From Burkholderia gladioli (GTDB lineage Bacteria; Pseudomonadota; Gammaproteobacteria; Burkholderiales; Burkholderiaceae): a DNA stretch of 64,000 nt. The stretch is taken from the NCBI RefSeq assembly GCF_000959725.1, contig NZ_CP009323.1, positions 1,426,001 to 1,490,000 on the forward strand, read 5' to 3'. This document shows, piece after piece, positions 1 to 8,219 of this stretch; position 1 is the first letter of the stretch, and each line of letters opens with the position of its first letter. Below the pieces are notes generated by a model. The model was given only the letters and a program-made list of their open reading frames with translations, was not told the origin of the DNA and made no database searches. Position numbers and translations under genes: made by a program.

Positions 1-2
1 TC

Positions 3-617
3 CTGCAGACCCTGGCGGCGATGCTGGAGGCGCCCAAGCGCGAGAAGATCACCACCGCGGCGCTGGCGGCCCGGCTGGAGATCTCGGAGGCGGCGCTGTA
101 CCGGCATTTCGCCAGCAAGGCGCAGATGTTCGAAGGCCTGATCGAGTTCATCGAGACCACCATCTTCGGCCTGATCAACCAGATCCTCGAAAAGGAGCCC
201 GACGGCGTGCTGCAGGCGCGCGCGATCGGGCTGATGCTGCTGAACTTCGCGGCCCGCAACCCCGGCATGACGCGGGTGCTGACCGGCGAGGCGCTGGTAG
301 GCGAGCACGAGCGGCTCGGCGAGCGCGTGGACCGCATGCTCGAGCGCGTCGAGGCCTCGGTGCGGCAGTGCCTGCGCCTCGCGCTGGCGGCCAGGGACGA
401 CGGCGACGGCGAGCAGCCGACCCGCAGCCCGACGGGCGCGGCAGGCGCCGCCGGCGAGGCCGGCACGCCGCTCCAGCCGGCCGGCTACGACCCGGCCCTG
501 CGCGCCAACCTGCTGGTCACCCACGTGCTGGGCCGCTGGCATCGCTACGCGCGCAGCGGCTTCACGAAGTCGCCCGCCGAGCAGGCCGACATCCAGCTGC
601 AGCTGATCCTGCGCTGA
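3..617 (+). CDS. slmA: Nucleoid occlusion factor SlmA (TetR family), 5' partial
   Basis: The reading frame is open to the left window edge, so the N-terminus is missing; about 204 codons remain. The N-terminal helix-turn-helix is present (residues [19 protein letters not shown], with the Y-R-H-F recognition-helix pattern of TetR proteins), followed by an alpha-helical regulatory domain with the SlmA-like stretch [17 protein letters not shown]. SlmA proteins bind chromosomal sites and block FtsZ ring assembly over the nucleoid. A Gly/Ala-rich insertion (around bases 415-480) lengthens the C-terminal domain. It lies upstream of metX on the same strand with a 280-base gap holding its own promoter and riboswitch, so it is probably a separate transcription unit. 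Family call is strong. Confidence 0.85.
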   Translation: MQTLAAMLEAPKREKITTAALAARLEISEAALYRHFASKAQMFEGLIEFIETTIFGLINQILEKEPDGVLQARAIGLMLLNFAARNPGMTRVLTGEALVGEHERLGERVDRMLERVEASVRQCLRLALAARDDGDGEQPTRSPTGAAGAAGEAGTPLQPAGYDPALRANLLVTHVLGRWHRYARSGFTKSPAEQADIQLQLILR

Positions 618-645
618 GGCGGCGGGCGGGAGGCCACCCCGCCCC

Positions 646-669
646 GCCCTGCCCTGCCCTGCCCTGCCC
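646..669. repeat. GCCCT pentanucleotide tandem repeat
   Basis: Almost five direct copies of GCCCT follow the slmA stop codon and precede the metX promoter region. It is a simple-sequence tract of the kind that changes copy number by slippage. It lies outside any gene and upstream of the probable transcription start, so any effect would be on promoter context only. Confidence 0.7.
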
Positions 670-696
670 GCGCGCAACCGCCGCGCCGATTTCCGC

Positions 697-702
697 TATA
701 CT
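697..702 (+). promoter_or_regulatory. Candidate -10 box for metXW
   Basis: TATACT is the only good -10-like hexamer between slmA and metX and sits about 45 bases before the riboswitch-like leader. No convincing -35 hexamer is visible at 16-18 bases upstream, so this is a weak call made mainly from position. Confidence 0.3.
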
Positions 703-746
703 TTGCCCGGCTCGTCGCCGCCCTGGGCGCGACGACACCCGAAGAA

Positions 747-826
747 CGCGCCGATTTGCTGACTCGATTGCGGGCGCGCGAACCCACCGGAACACCGCGG
801 GTTCACTACAAATGCGGCTAAAGAGG
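747..826 (+). promoter_or_regulatory. Probable SAM-II (SAM-alpha) riboswitch upstream of metX
   Basis: The leader has the conserved pieces of the SAM-II aptamer in order: a P1 strand CGCGCC (747-752) followed at once by GATTT, a TTGCGG segment before the complementary P1 strand GGCGCG (773-778), then an A-rich ACAAAT and the hallmark GCTAAA followed by GAGG (817-826). Between P1 and the 3' pseudoknot strand is an extra hairpin (GAACCC 780-785 with GGGTTC 799-804). SAM-II elements sit upstream of metA/metX and repress translation when S-adenosylmethionine binds. The gene it precedes, metX, is the expected target. The metX start chosen here lies 72 bases further on, farther than usual, although an in-frame ATG exists at 812. 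Confidence 0.7.
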
Positions 827-898
827 TCGTCAGCCGCGCAACTTCGACTCCGCGCATCGCCGACACCGTTTAGCCGCCCAGTCAACAAGGCGGAACGA

Positions 899-2044
899 AT
901 GGAATCGATCGGCATCGTCGCTCCTCAGACCATGCATTTCGCCGAACCGCTGCGGCTGCAAAGCGGCAGCGTGCTCGGCAACTACCAGCTCGTCGTCGAG
1001 ACCTACGGCGAGCTGAACGCCGCGCGCTCGAACGCGGTGCTGGTCTGTCACGCACTCAACGCCTCGCATCACGTGGCCGGCATCTACGCGGACGACCCGC
1101 GCAGCACCGGCTGGTGGGACAACATGGTGGGCCCGGGCAAGCCGCTCGACACCAACCGCTTCTTCGTGATCGGCGTGAACAACCTGGGCTCCTGCTTCGG
1201 CTCGACCGGCCCGATGAGCCTGGACCCGGCCACCGGCACGCCCTATGGCGCGCGCTTCCCGGTGGTGACGGTGGAGGACTGGGTCAACGCGCAGGCGCGC
1301 GTGGCCGACGCGTTCGGCATCGAGCGCTTCGCCGCGGTGATGGGCGGCAGCCTGGGCGGCATGCAGGCGCTGGCCTGGAGCCTGATGTACCCGGATCGCG
1401 TGGCGCACTGCATGGTGATCGCCTCCACGCCCAAGCTCTCGGCGCAGAACATCGCCTTCAACGAGGTGGCGCGCTCGGCGATCCTGTCCGATCCCGACTT
1501 CCACGGCGGCAACTACTACGCGCACCAGGTGATCCCGCGCCGCGGCCTGCGCGTGGCGCGCATGATCGGCCACATCACCTACCTGTCCGACGACGACATG
1601 GCCGAGAAATTCGGCCGCGCGCTGCGCCGCGCCGACGGCGCGCTCGACGCCTACAACTTCAATTTCGACGTCGAGTTCGAGGTGGAGTCCTACCTGCGCT
1701 ACCAGGGCGACAAGTTCGCCGAGTACTTCGACGCCAACACCTACCTGCTGATCACGCGCGCGCTCGACTACTTCGATCCGGCCAAGGCCTACGACGGCAA
1801 CCTCACCGCCGCGCTCGCGAAGACGAAAGCCAAGTACCTGGTGGCCAGCTTCATGACCGACTGGCGCTTCGCGCCGGCGCGCTCGCGCGAGCTGGTCAAG
1901 GCCCTGCTCGACAACCGCCGCCAGGTCAGCTACGCCGAGATCGACGCGCCGCACGGCCACGACGCGTTCCTGCTCGACGACGCGCGCTACCACAACGTGG
2001 TGCGCGCCTATTACGAACGTATCGCCGTGGAGGTGGGAGCATGA
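899..2044 (+). CDS. metX: Homoserine O-acyltransferase MetX
   Basis: This alpha/beta-hydrolase-fold enzyme acylates L-homoserine (acetyl or succinyl donor) in the first committed step of methionine synthesis. The 381-residue product has the nucleophile elbow GGSLGGMQ with Ser151, a likely catalytic Asp321 (FMTDW) and His354 (HGHDAF), plus the family signature LNASHHVAG near residue 45. The start at 899 gives the usual family length and follows a purine-rich AAGGCGGAA; an upstream in-frame ATG at 812 would add 29 residues with no family counterpart. The stop overlaps the metW start (ATGA), so the two are translationally coupled. Control by the SAM-II-like leader is likely. Whether the donor is acetyl- or succinyl-CoA cannot be told from sequence alone. 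Confidence 0.95.
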   Translation: MESIGIVAPQTMHFAEPLRLQSGSVLGNYQLVVETYGELNAARSNAVLVCHALNASHHVAGIYADDPRSTGWWDNMVGPGKPLDTNRFFVIGVNNLGSCFGSTGPMSLDPATGTPYGARFPVVTVEDWVNAQARVADAFGIERFAAVMGGSLGGMQALAWSLMYPDRVAHCMVIASTPKLSAQNIAFNEVARSAILSDPDFHGGNYYAHQVIPRRGLRVARMIGHITYLSDDDMAEKFGRALRRADGALDAYNFNFDVEFEVESYLRYQGDKFAEYFDANTYLLITRALDYFDPAKAYDGNLTAALAKTKAKYLVASFMTDWRFAPARSRELVKALLDNRRQVSYAEIDAPHGHDAFLLDDARYHNVVRAYYERIAVEVGA

Positions 2045-2655
2045 ACCAGCAGGCCCTGACGATGCTGTCCGCGCGGCCGGACTTCCGCGCCATCGCGCGC
2101 TGGGTCGAGCCGCGCTCGACCGTGCTCGACCTCGGCTGCGCCGACGGCTCGCTGCTCGCGCTGCTGGCCGAGGAGCTCGAGGTGACCGGCTACGGCATCG
2201 AGATCAACGACGCGGGCGTGCTCGGCTGCGTGAAGAACGGCGTCAACGTGATCCAGCAGAACCTCGAGGACGGGATGCGCCTGTTCGAGGACCAGAGCTT
2301 CGATTTCGCGATCCTCTCGCAGACCCTGCAGACCATCCACCAGACCGCGGCGATCCTGCGCGAGACGGTGCGCGTGGGCCGCGAGTGCATCGTCTCGTTC
2401 CCGAACTTCGGCTACTGGGCGCACCGTCTGTCGGTGCTGCGCGGGCGCATGCCGGTGTCGAAATCGCTGCCCTACCAGTGGCACAACACCCCCAACGTGC
2501 GGGTGCTGACCATCAAGGATTTCGAGGCGCTGGCGCCCGAGGTGGGCATCGAGATCCTCGATCGGGCCGTGCTGCACGGCGGCCAGCCGGTCCGTTGGGG
2601 CGCGAACTGGCGTGGTAGTCTTGCTGTCTATCGCGTCAAGCGAAGCCATCCCTGA
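2041..2655 (+). CDS. metW: Methionine biosynthesis protein MetW
   Basis: A 204-residue class I SAM-dependent methyltransferase-like protein with the glycine-rich motif [15 protein letters not shown] near residues 25-40. MetW is the constant partner of MetX in proteobacteria and is needed for, or stimulates, homoserine acylation; a methyl-transfer activity has not been assigned with certainty. The ATG overlaps the metX stop by four bases, a classic coupled pair. The stop lies nine bases before the next gene, so the AmpG-like gene may be co-transcribed. Confidence 0.93.
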   Translation: MNQQALTMLSARPDFRAIARWVEPRSTVLDLGCADGSLLALLAEELEVTGYGIEINDAGVLGCVKNGVNVIQQNLEDGMRLFEDQSFDFAILSQTLQTIHQTAAILRETVRVGRECIVSFPNFGYWAHRLSVLRGRMPVSKSLPYQWHNTPNVRVLTIKDFEALAPEVGIEILDRAVLHGGQPVRWGANWRGSLAVYRVKRSHP

Positions 2656-2664
2656 CGACCCTTC

Positions 2665-3981
2665 ATGACCTCTCCCGAGCAGCACGACGCACCCGCGCTG
2701 GCCGCGCACGACGCACATCCCGGCTGGCGAGCCTTCCTGAACACGCGCATGCTGATCTGCGTGTTCCTCGGCTTCACCTCGGGATTGCCGTTGTTCACGC
2801 TGGTCTACCTGGTGCAGGCCTGGCTGCGTTCGGAAGGGGTCAACCTGAAGGAAATCGGCCTGTTCGCGCTGATCCAGTTTCCCTATACGTGGAAATTCCT
2901 CTGGGCGCCGCTGATGGACCGCTACGTGCCGCGCCTGCCGGGCTGGCGCCCGGGCCGCCGGCGCGGCTGGATGTTCGTCACCCAGTTGCTGGTGGCCGCG
3001 GCGATCGCCACCCTGGGCTTCGTCTCGCCGCGCGACTCGATCTGGACCGTGGCGGCACTGACCACCCTGGTCGCCCTGTTCGGCGCGAGCTCCGACATCG
3101 TGATCGACGCCTACCGGCGCGAGCTGCTGCGCGACACCGAGCAGGGGCTCGGCAACGCGGTGCACGTGAACGCCTACAAGATCGCCGCGCTGGTGCCGGG
3201 TTCGCTGTCGCTGATCCTCTCCGACCACCTGCCCTGGACCCTCGTGTTCATGGTGACGGCCGCCTTCATGCTGCCCGGCATCGCGATGACGCTGCTGGTG
3301 CGCGAGCCCGAGATGCACGGCGCGCCGCCCAAGAATTTGCGCGACGCGGTGATCCTGCCGTTCCGCGAATTCCTCGCGCGCGGCGGCTGGCGCAACGCGC
3401 TGCTGGTGCTCGGCTTCATCTTCGTCTACAAGCTCGGCGACGTGATGGCCACCACGCTGTCCACCTCGTTCTTCCTCGACATCGGCTTCAACAAGACCCA
3501 GATCGGCGTGCTGGCCAAGACCACCGCGTTCTGGGCCAGCCTGGCCGGCGGCATCCTCGGCGGCATCTGGCTGGTCAAGATCGGCATCGCGCGCGGACTG
3601 TGGATCTTCGGCCTGATACAGATCGCCTCCACGCTCGGTTTCGCCTGGCTGGCCGAGGCCGGCCCCGACCCGGTGCTGATGGCGGGCGTGTACGGCTTCG
3701 AGACCTTCTCCACCGGGCTCACGCTGGCGGCCTTCACGGCCTATATCGCCAGCACCACGGACCCGCGCTACACCGCCACCCAGTTCGCGCTGTTCACCAG
3801 CCTGGCCTCGGTGCCGCGCACGCTGGCCTCGGCCTCCAGCGGCTTCATCGTGGCGAGGATCGGCTGGTTCGACTACTTCCTGGTCTGCGCCGCGCTCGGC
3901 ATCCCGGGCATGCTGCTGCTGTTCAAGGTCGCGCCCTGGGGCAGCGGCCGCGCGCAGGACGAGGCGGCTCGTGCCGGCTGA
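2665..3981 (+). CDS. AmpG-family muropeptide MFS transporter
   Basis: A 438-residue inner-membrane protein with about 12 hydrophobic segments and the AmpG layout: an N-terminal FLGFTSGLPLF, the loop PLMDRY followed by a basic RRRGW segment, and the GASSDIVIDAYRRELL motif near residue 140. AmpG imports GlcNAc-anhydroMurNAc peptides from the periplasm for cell-wall recycling, and in many proteobacteria feeds the signal that induces AmpC beta-lactamase. The start follows metW by nine bases. The C-terminus overlaps the next gene by 11 bases. Because several paralogous AmpG-like permeases exist in Burkholderia, I leave the symbol blank; the family call itself is strong. Confidence 0.85.
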   Translation: MTSPEQHDAPALAAHDAHPGWRAFLNTRMLICVFLGFTSGLPLFTLVYLVQAWLRSEGVNLKEIGLFALIQFPYTWKFLWAPLMDRYVPRLPGWRPGRRRGWMFVTQLLVAAAIATLGFVSPRDSIWTVAALTTLVALFGASSDIVIDAYRRELLRDTEQGLGNAVHVNAYKIAALVPGSLSLILSDHLPWTLVFMVTAAFMLPGIAMTLLVREPEMHGAPPKNLRDAVILPFREFLARGGWRNALLVLGFIFVYKLGDVMATTLSTSFFLDIGFNKTQIGVLAKTTAFWASLAGGILGGIWLVKIGIARGLWIFGLIQIASTLGFAWLAEAGPDPVLMAGVYGFETFSTGLTLAAFTAYIASTTDPRYTATQFALFTSLASVPRTLASASSGFIVARIGWFDYFLVCAALGIPGMLLLFKVAPWGSGRAQDEAARAG

Positions 3982-4936
3982 GTTCGCGAAAGTCCTCGGC
4001 ACGGCCGCCGCCGGCTTGCTGCTGGCCTGTGCCGCGCCGGTGCTGGCGGCAAGCGAGGCGGCCGCCGCGGCACCGTCGGCAGCGCCCACCGCCGCGCCCC
4101 AGCATGCCGCCGGCTACGCGCCGGCCCAGCCCGGCGTGCAATACGGCAATGCCTTCGCGTTCCGCAACCTGATCCCCTCGCCGGTCCTGGAACAGATCAC
4201 CACCGCGCAATACCGCCAGATGGTGCAGGCCGCCGCGCAATCGAACACGCTGCTGCCCGCCGACAACGCGCGCGTGCGACGGCTGCGCGGCTTCGTCGAC
4301 CGGCTCGCGCCCTATGCGGTGAAATGGAACGATCGCGTCAAGGGCTGGCACTGGGAGCTCAACGTGGTGCGCTCGCGCGGCACGCGCATCGTCGGCCTGC
4401 CGGGCGGCAAGCTGCTGGTCGACAGCGGGCTGCTCGACCGGCTCAGGCTCAACGACAACGAATGGGGGGTGCTGCTCGCCCACGAGATGGCGCATGCGCT
4501 GCGCGAGCACGCGCGCGAGGGGCTCGGCGACATGCGGGTGGCCGCCACGCTCGGCGCCAATCCAATCTCCTCGCTGTACGGCCTGACCGAGCCGCTGCCG
4601 GCGCTGCCCGACATTGCCCAGCGGCTCGCCGCGCTGCGCTATGGGCCGACCGACGAGACCGAGGCCGACGTGATCGGCGGCGACATCGCGGCGCGCGCCG
4701 GCTTCGATCCGCGCGCGGCCATCACGCTGTGGGACAAGCTCGCCGCCGCCACGCGCGGCGACCGCGCGCACGGCTTCATCTACGCCCACCCTTACGACAA
4801 GCGCCGCCGGCAGGACCTGCTCAAGCGGCTGGGCGACTGGATGCCGGTGTATGCGAAGGCGATCGGCAAGCGCGTCGAGACGCTGCCGCCTTATGCGGGC
4901 ATCAGCGCGGTGCAGCGCAAGACGCGACTGCGCTGA
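3971..4936 (+). CDS. M48-family metallopeptidase, exported
   Basis: A 321-residue protein starting at GTG inside the end of the AmpG-like gene (11-base overlap). It has an N-terminal signal peptide ending near an Ala-rich cleavage region, then an M48 peptidase domain with the zinc motif H171-E-M-A-H175 and the third ligand Glu231 in ETEAD. These are the hallmarks of periplasmic Oma1/LoiP/BepA-type peptidases that clear misfolded envelope proteins. No TPR repeats follow the catalytic domain, so it is shorter than BepA and nearer to LoiP. An alternative is a lipoprotein, but no clear lipobox cysteine is placed before the mature region; a Cys occurs at LLLACAAP within the signal peptide, so lipidation cannot be excluded. 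Confidence 0.85.
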   Translation: MPAEFAKVLGTAAAGLLLACAAPVLAASEAAAAAPSAAPTAAPQHAAGYAPAQPGVQYGNAFAFRNLIPSPVLEQITTAQYRQMVQAAAQSNTLLPADNARVRRLRGFVDRLAPYAVKWNDRVKGWHWELNVVRSRGTRIVGLPGGKLLVDSGLLDRLRLNDNEWGVLLAHEMAHALREHAREGLGDMRVAATLGANPISSLYGLTEPLPALPDIAQRLAALRYGPTDETEADVIGGDIAARAGFDPRAAITLWDKLAAATRGDRAHGFIYAHPYDKRRRQDLLKRLGDWMPVYAKAIGKRVETLPPYAGISAVQRKTRLR

Positions 4937-4983
4937 AGCCGCCCGGGAGCGTCGATTCACCGACCTCGATGATGATGCGCATC

Positions 4984-5005
4984 GGGCGCGCCGCGCGGCG
5001 CGCCC
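4984..5005. terminator. Perfect 22-base GC palindrome between convergent genes
   Basis: The sequence GGGCGCGCCGC followed by its exact complement forms an 11-bp stem with no loop allowance, sitting between the M48 peptidase stop and the AraC-gene stop. Convergent placement suggests a bidirectional transcription end, but there is only a short pyrimidine stretch and no real U-run on either strand. Confidence 0.45.
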
Positions 5006-5008
5006 TTC

Positions 5009-5959
5009 TCATTCGACCTCGACGGTCTCGTCGCTCGCCACCAGGCCGCGCGAGGCCTGCACCCAGCGCACCTCGTCGCCGGGGCTGCGGCCGAACATGC
5101 GCTTGAATTCGCGGCTGAACTGCGAGGCGCTCGCGTAACCGACGCGCGCGGCCGCCAGGCCCGCGCTCACACCGTGCTGCACCAGCAGCAGCCGCGCGTG
5201 ATGCAGGCGCGTGGCCTTCACGTACTGCATCGGCGAGGTGCCGGTCACGCGGCGGAAATGCGCGTGGAACACGGCCGCGCTCATGCCGGCCTCGGCCGCC
5301 AGCATGTCGACCGAATGCTCGCCCTCGAGATGCATGTGAATACGGCGCAGCGCCTTGGCGATGCGGCCGAAGTGATGCTGCTGGGCCAGCGCCGCGCGGA
5401 TCCCGTCGCCCTGCTCGCCGGTCAGCACGCGATAGCCGATCTCGCGCATGATCGAAGGGCCCAGCACGCGCGTGTCGTGCGGCGATTGCAGCACCTCCAG
5501 CAGGCGCAGCACCGCGTCGGCCAGCGGCGCGCCGAGCGGCGTCGAGCAGATGCTGTCGGGCTCGCTGACGGCCGCGCCGTGGGTTTCCTCCAGCAGCATC
5601 GCCAGCTCGGCGATCACGCCGAGATCGATGCGCACCGAGATCGCCAGGAACGGACCGTGTTCCGCGGTGAAGGTCTCGCACTCGAAGGGCAGCGGCACCG
5701 ACATCACCAGGTACTGGCGCTCGTCGTAGACGAAGGTGCGATCGCCGACATAACCGATCTTGCGGCCCTGGCAGACGATCACGATGCTGGGCTCGTAGAG
5801 CACCGGGCAGCGCGGCGTGGAGGTGTTCACGCGCATGAAGCGCACGCCTTCCAGCGCGGCATCGGTGTAGCCGTCGTTCGGGGCGAGCTGGCCGAGCAGC
5901 TCGATGATGCGCTGCTGCACGCGCAGGTCGCCATCCGGTATCAGGGGTTCGAAGCTCAT
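5009..5959 (-). CDS. AraC-family transcriptional regulator
   Basis: About 316 residues: an N-terminal AraC_N-type cupin domain (roughly residues 20-170, with VNTSTPRCPVLYEPSIVIVCQGRK) and a C-terminal pair of helix-turn-helix motifs (roughly 215-305, with GMSAAVFHAHFRRVTGTSPMQY and VGYASASQFSREFKRMFG). I chose the ATG at 5959 (MSFEPL); an in-frame ATG at 5971 is also possible, while starts further upstream add non-conserved residues. The gene is divergent from the zinc alcohol dehydrogenase with a 241-base shared control region, an arrangement resembling the E. coli YqhC regulator and its aldehyde-reductase target. Control of the dehydrogenase in response to an aldehyde is therefore a reasonable inference, not shown. 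Confidence 0.85.
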   Translation of the reverse strand: MSFEPLIPDGDLRVQQRIIELLGQLAPNDGYTDAALEGVRFMRVNTSTPRCPVLYEPSIVIVCQGRKIGYVGDRTFVYDERQYLVMSVPLPFECETFTAEHGPFLAISVRIDLGVIAELAMLLEETHGAAVSEPDSICSTPLGAPLADAVLRLLEVLQSPHDTRVLGPSIMREIGYRVLTGEQGDGIRAALAQQHHFGRIAKALRRIHMHLEGEHSVDMLAAEAGMSAAVFHAHFRRVTGTSPMQYVKATRLHHARLLLVQHGVSAGLAAARVGYASASQFSREFKRMFGRSPGDEVRWVQASRGLVASDETVEVE

Positions 5960-6024
5960 TGCGCGTCCCATGGCCGTAATAGGATCAGGCTTGCAATCTA
6001 GCACCGCGGCAGGCCCCCGCGTGT

Positions 6025-6034
6025 TGCATATGCA
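6025..6034. promoter_or_regulatory. Candidate operator palindrome in AraC/adh control region
   Basis: TGCATATGCA is a perfect 10-base palindrome, extended outward to TTG...CAA with one interruption, located between the divergent AraC regulator and the alcohol dehydrogenase. Its position suggests a regulator site. Farther toward the dehydrogenase a 9-base inverted repeat (TACCATGGG at 6099-6107 and CCCATGGTA at 6179-6187) flanks the leader next to the ribosome binding site AAGGAG. Confidence 0.3.
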
Positions 6035-6200
6035 CAATTCAAGAGGAATAGGCAAAGCTTCAAGACCTTCAGGTATATCGGGGCCCCAGCCCCGTCCCTA
6101 CCATGGGTACCCGTTTCGCCGCGGCCTCCCGGATCCTCCGGGTCGTCGGTTTCAGCGGCCGCGCGAATCGTTTCGATTCCCATGGTAAGGAGCCTCCTCA

Positions 6201-7259
6201 ATGAGCACGACTTACGCCTACGCGGCGCAGAGCGCGACTGCGCCGCTCGCCCCCCTCGAAATCCAGCGACGCGCGCTGCGCGATCTCGACGTCCAGATCG
6301 AGATCCTCTACTGCGGCGTCTGCCACTCCGATCTGCACCAGGCGCGCAACGAGTGGCGCAACTCGGTCTACCCGGTGGTGCCGGGCCACGAGATCGTCGG
6401 CCGCGTGACGGCGGTTGGCCCCGAAGTGACGCGCTTCAAGACCGGCGACATGGTCGGCGTCGGCTGCCTGGTCGATTCCTGCCGCACCTGCCCGAGCTGC
6501 GCGGACGGCCTCGAGCAATACTGCGAGAACGGCTTCGTCGGCACCTACAACGGCCAGGACCGCGTGACGGGCGAGATCACCTACGGCGGCTACTCCTCGC
6601 AGGTGGTGGTCGACGAGGCCTTCGTGCTGAGCGTGTCGGACAAGCTCGACCCGGCCGCCGCCGCGCCGCTGCTGTGCGCCGGCATCACCACCTACTCGCC
6701 GCTGCGCCAGTGGGGCGCCGGCCCCGGCAAGAAGGTCGGCATCGTCGGCCTGGGCGGCCTCGGCCACATGGGCGTGAAGCTGGCCCGCGCGATGGGCGCG
6801 CACGTGGTGCTGTTCACCACCTCGCCCTCGAAGATCGAGGACGGCAAGCGCCTGGGCGCGCACGAAGTGGTGATCTCGAAGGACGAGGCGCAGATGAACG
6901 CGCATCTCAACTCCTTCGACCTGATCGTCAACACGGTGGCCGCGCAGCACGACCTCAACCCGTTCCTGAACCTGCTCAAGCGCGACGGCACCATGACGCT
7001 GGTGGGCGCGCCCGAGCACGATCATCCGTCGCCGCAGGTGTTCAACCTGATCCTCAAGCGTCGCCGCCTGGCCGGCTCGCTGATCGGCGGCATCGCCGAG
7101 ACGCAGGAGATGCTCGATTTCTGCGCCGAGCACGGCATCGCCTCGGACATCGAGATGATCAAGATCCAGGACATCAACGACGCCTACGAGCGCATGCTCA
7201 AGAGCGACGTGAAGTACCGCTTCGTGATCGACATCGCCTCGCTGAAGCAGGCGGCCTGA
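6201..7259 (+). CDS. NAD(P)-dependent zinc alcohol dehydrogenase / aldehyde reductase (YahK/CAD type)
   Basis: A 352-residue medium-chain dehydrogenase. Catalytic zinc ligands are visible as Cys38 (CGVCHSD) and His63-Glu64 (GHE), the structural zinc by a Cys cluster at about residues 93-113 (CLVDSC, CPSC), and the nucleotide-binding motif GLGGLGHMG at 183-191. The sequence resembles YahK and cinnamyl-alcohol dehydrogenases, which usually reduce aldehydes with NADPH. The ribosome binding site AAGGAG is well placed and is itself part of a small AGGAGCCTCCT palindrome. Divergent from an AraC regulator, which probably controls it. The physiological substrate is not evident. Confidence 0.9.
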   Translation: MSTTYAYAAQSATAPLAPLEIQRRALRDLDVQIEILYCGVCHSDLHQARNEWRNSVYPVVPGHEIVGRVTAVGPEVTRFKTGDMVGVGCLVDSCRTCPSCADGLEQYCENGFVGTYNGQDRVTGEITYGGYSSQVVVDEAFVLSVSDKLDPAAAAPLLCAGITTYSPLRQWGAGPGKKVGIVGLGGLGHMGVKLARAMGAHVVLFTTSPSKIEDGKRLGAHEVVISKDEAQMNAHLNSFDLIVNTVAAQHDLNPFLNLLKRDGTMTLVGAPEHDHPSPQVFNLILKRRRLAGSLIGGIAETQEMLDFCAEHGIASDIEMIKIQDINDAYERMLKSDVKYRFVIDIASLKQAA

Positions 7260-7326
7260 GGTCGGGCAAATCATGAGGTGAAGCGCTGCCGCCTGGCAGC
7301 GCGCCAGCCTCGCCGCGAAAGCAGAA

Positions 7327-7358
7327 CGGCGCCGCCGGGAGGCATCCCGGCGGCGCCG
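7327..7358. terminator. Strong GC hairpin between convergent adh and xthA
   Basis: CGGCGCCGCCGGGA (7327-7340) is followed after four bases by its exact complement (7345-7358), a 14-bp stem. It sits between the stops of two convergent genes, as expected for a shared terminator, though only a short TTT follows on the plus strand. Confidence 0.6.
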
Positions 7359-7379
7359 TTTCATCGAGCGGCCTCGCGC

Positions 7380-8153
7380 TTACTTGTAGTCGTAGTCGAC
7401 CGTCAACGGCGCGTGGTCGCTGAACTTGATATCGCGGAAGATCGAGGTCTGCTTGGCGGTGCCGGCCACGCCCGGCGTGGCGATCTGGTAGTCGATCCGC
7501 CACCCCACGTTCTTCGCGTAGGCCTGGCCGCGGTTGCTCCACCAGGTATATTGATCCGGGCGCGGGTCGAGCGTGCGGAACACGTCGACGTAGCCGACCT
7601 CGTCGAACAGCTGGGTCAGCCAGGCGCGCTCCTCGGGCAGGCAGCCCGAGTTCTTCTGGTTGCTCTTCCAGTTGCGGATGTCGATTTCCTTGTGGACGAT
7701 GTTGACGTCGCCGCAGAGGATCACCTCGCGCTTCTTCGCCTTCAGCTCGGCCAGGTGCGGCATGAACTCGGCCATGAAGCGGAACTTGGCCTGCTGGCGC
7801 TCCTCGCCGCTCGAGCCCGAGGGCACGTAGACCGAGATCACCGACAGCTTGCCGTAGCGCGCCTCGACATACCGCCCCTCGCTGTCGAACTCGCTGCTGC
7901 CGTAGCCGATGATCAGGTCGTCGGGCTCGCGCCGCGTGTAGAGGCCCGCGCCGCTGTAGCCCTTCTTCTCGGCATGGTGGAAATGGCCGGTGAAGCCGTG
8001 CGGCGCCGCGAACTCGGGCGGCAGGTCGTCGGCCGACACCTTGATTTCCTGGACGCAGACGCAGTCGGCCTTCTGGTCGCCGAGCCAGTCGAAGAAGCCC
8101 TTCTTCGCGGCCGAGCGGATGCCGTTCAGGTTCGCCGTGATGACACGCAGCAT
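7380..8153 (-). CDS. xthA: Exodeoxyribonuclease III (AP endonuclease)
   Basis: A 257-residue EEP-fold nuclease that incises abasic sites and removes 3'-blocking groups during base-excision repair. Motifs in order: N8/N10 in ITANLNGIR, metal-binding Glu36 in QEIK, GDVNI (Asp/Asn catalytic pair), and the C-terminal FSDHAPL with the catalytic Asp-His. Length matches the 250-270 residues of the family. The ATG start is the only good one. It shares its strand with the PPK2 gene 67 bases upstream. Confidence 0.93.
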   Translation of the reverse strand: MLRVITANLNGIRSAAKKGFFDWLGDQKADCVCVQEIKVSADDLPPEFAAPHGFTGHFHHAEKKGYSGAGLYTRREPDDLIIGYGSSEFDSEGRYVEARYGKLSVISVYVPSGSSGEERQQAKFRFMAEFMPHLAELKAKKREVILCGDVNIVHKEIDIRNWKSNQKNSGCLPEERAWLTQLFDEVGYVDVFRTLDPRPDQYTWWSNRGQAYAKNVGWRIDYQIATPGVAGTAKQTSIFRDIKFSDHAPLTVDYDYK

Positions 8154-8219
8154 GATGTGTTTCCGTTCAGTGTTGTTCGGTTCGTGGGTTGGGGCGCAAC
8201 GCGTGATCCGGGCGGCGGC

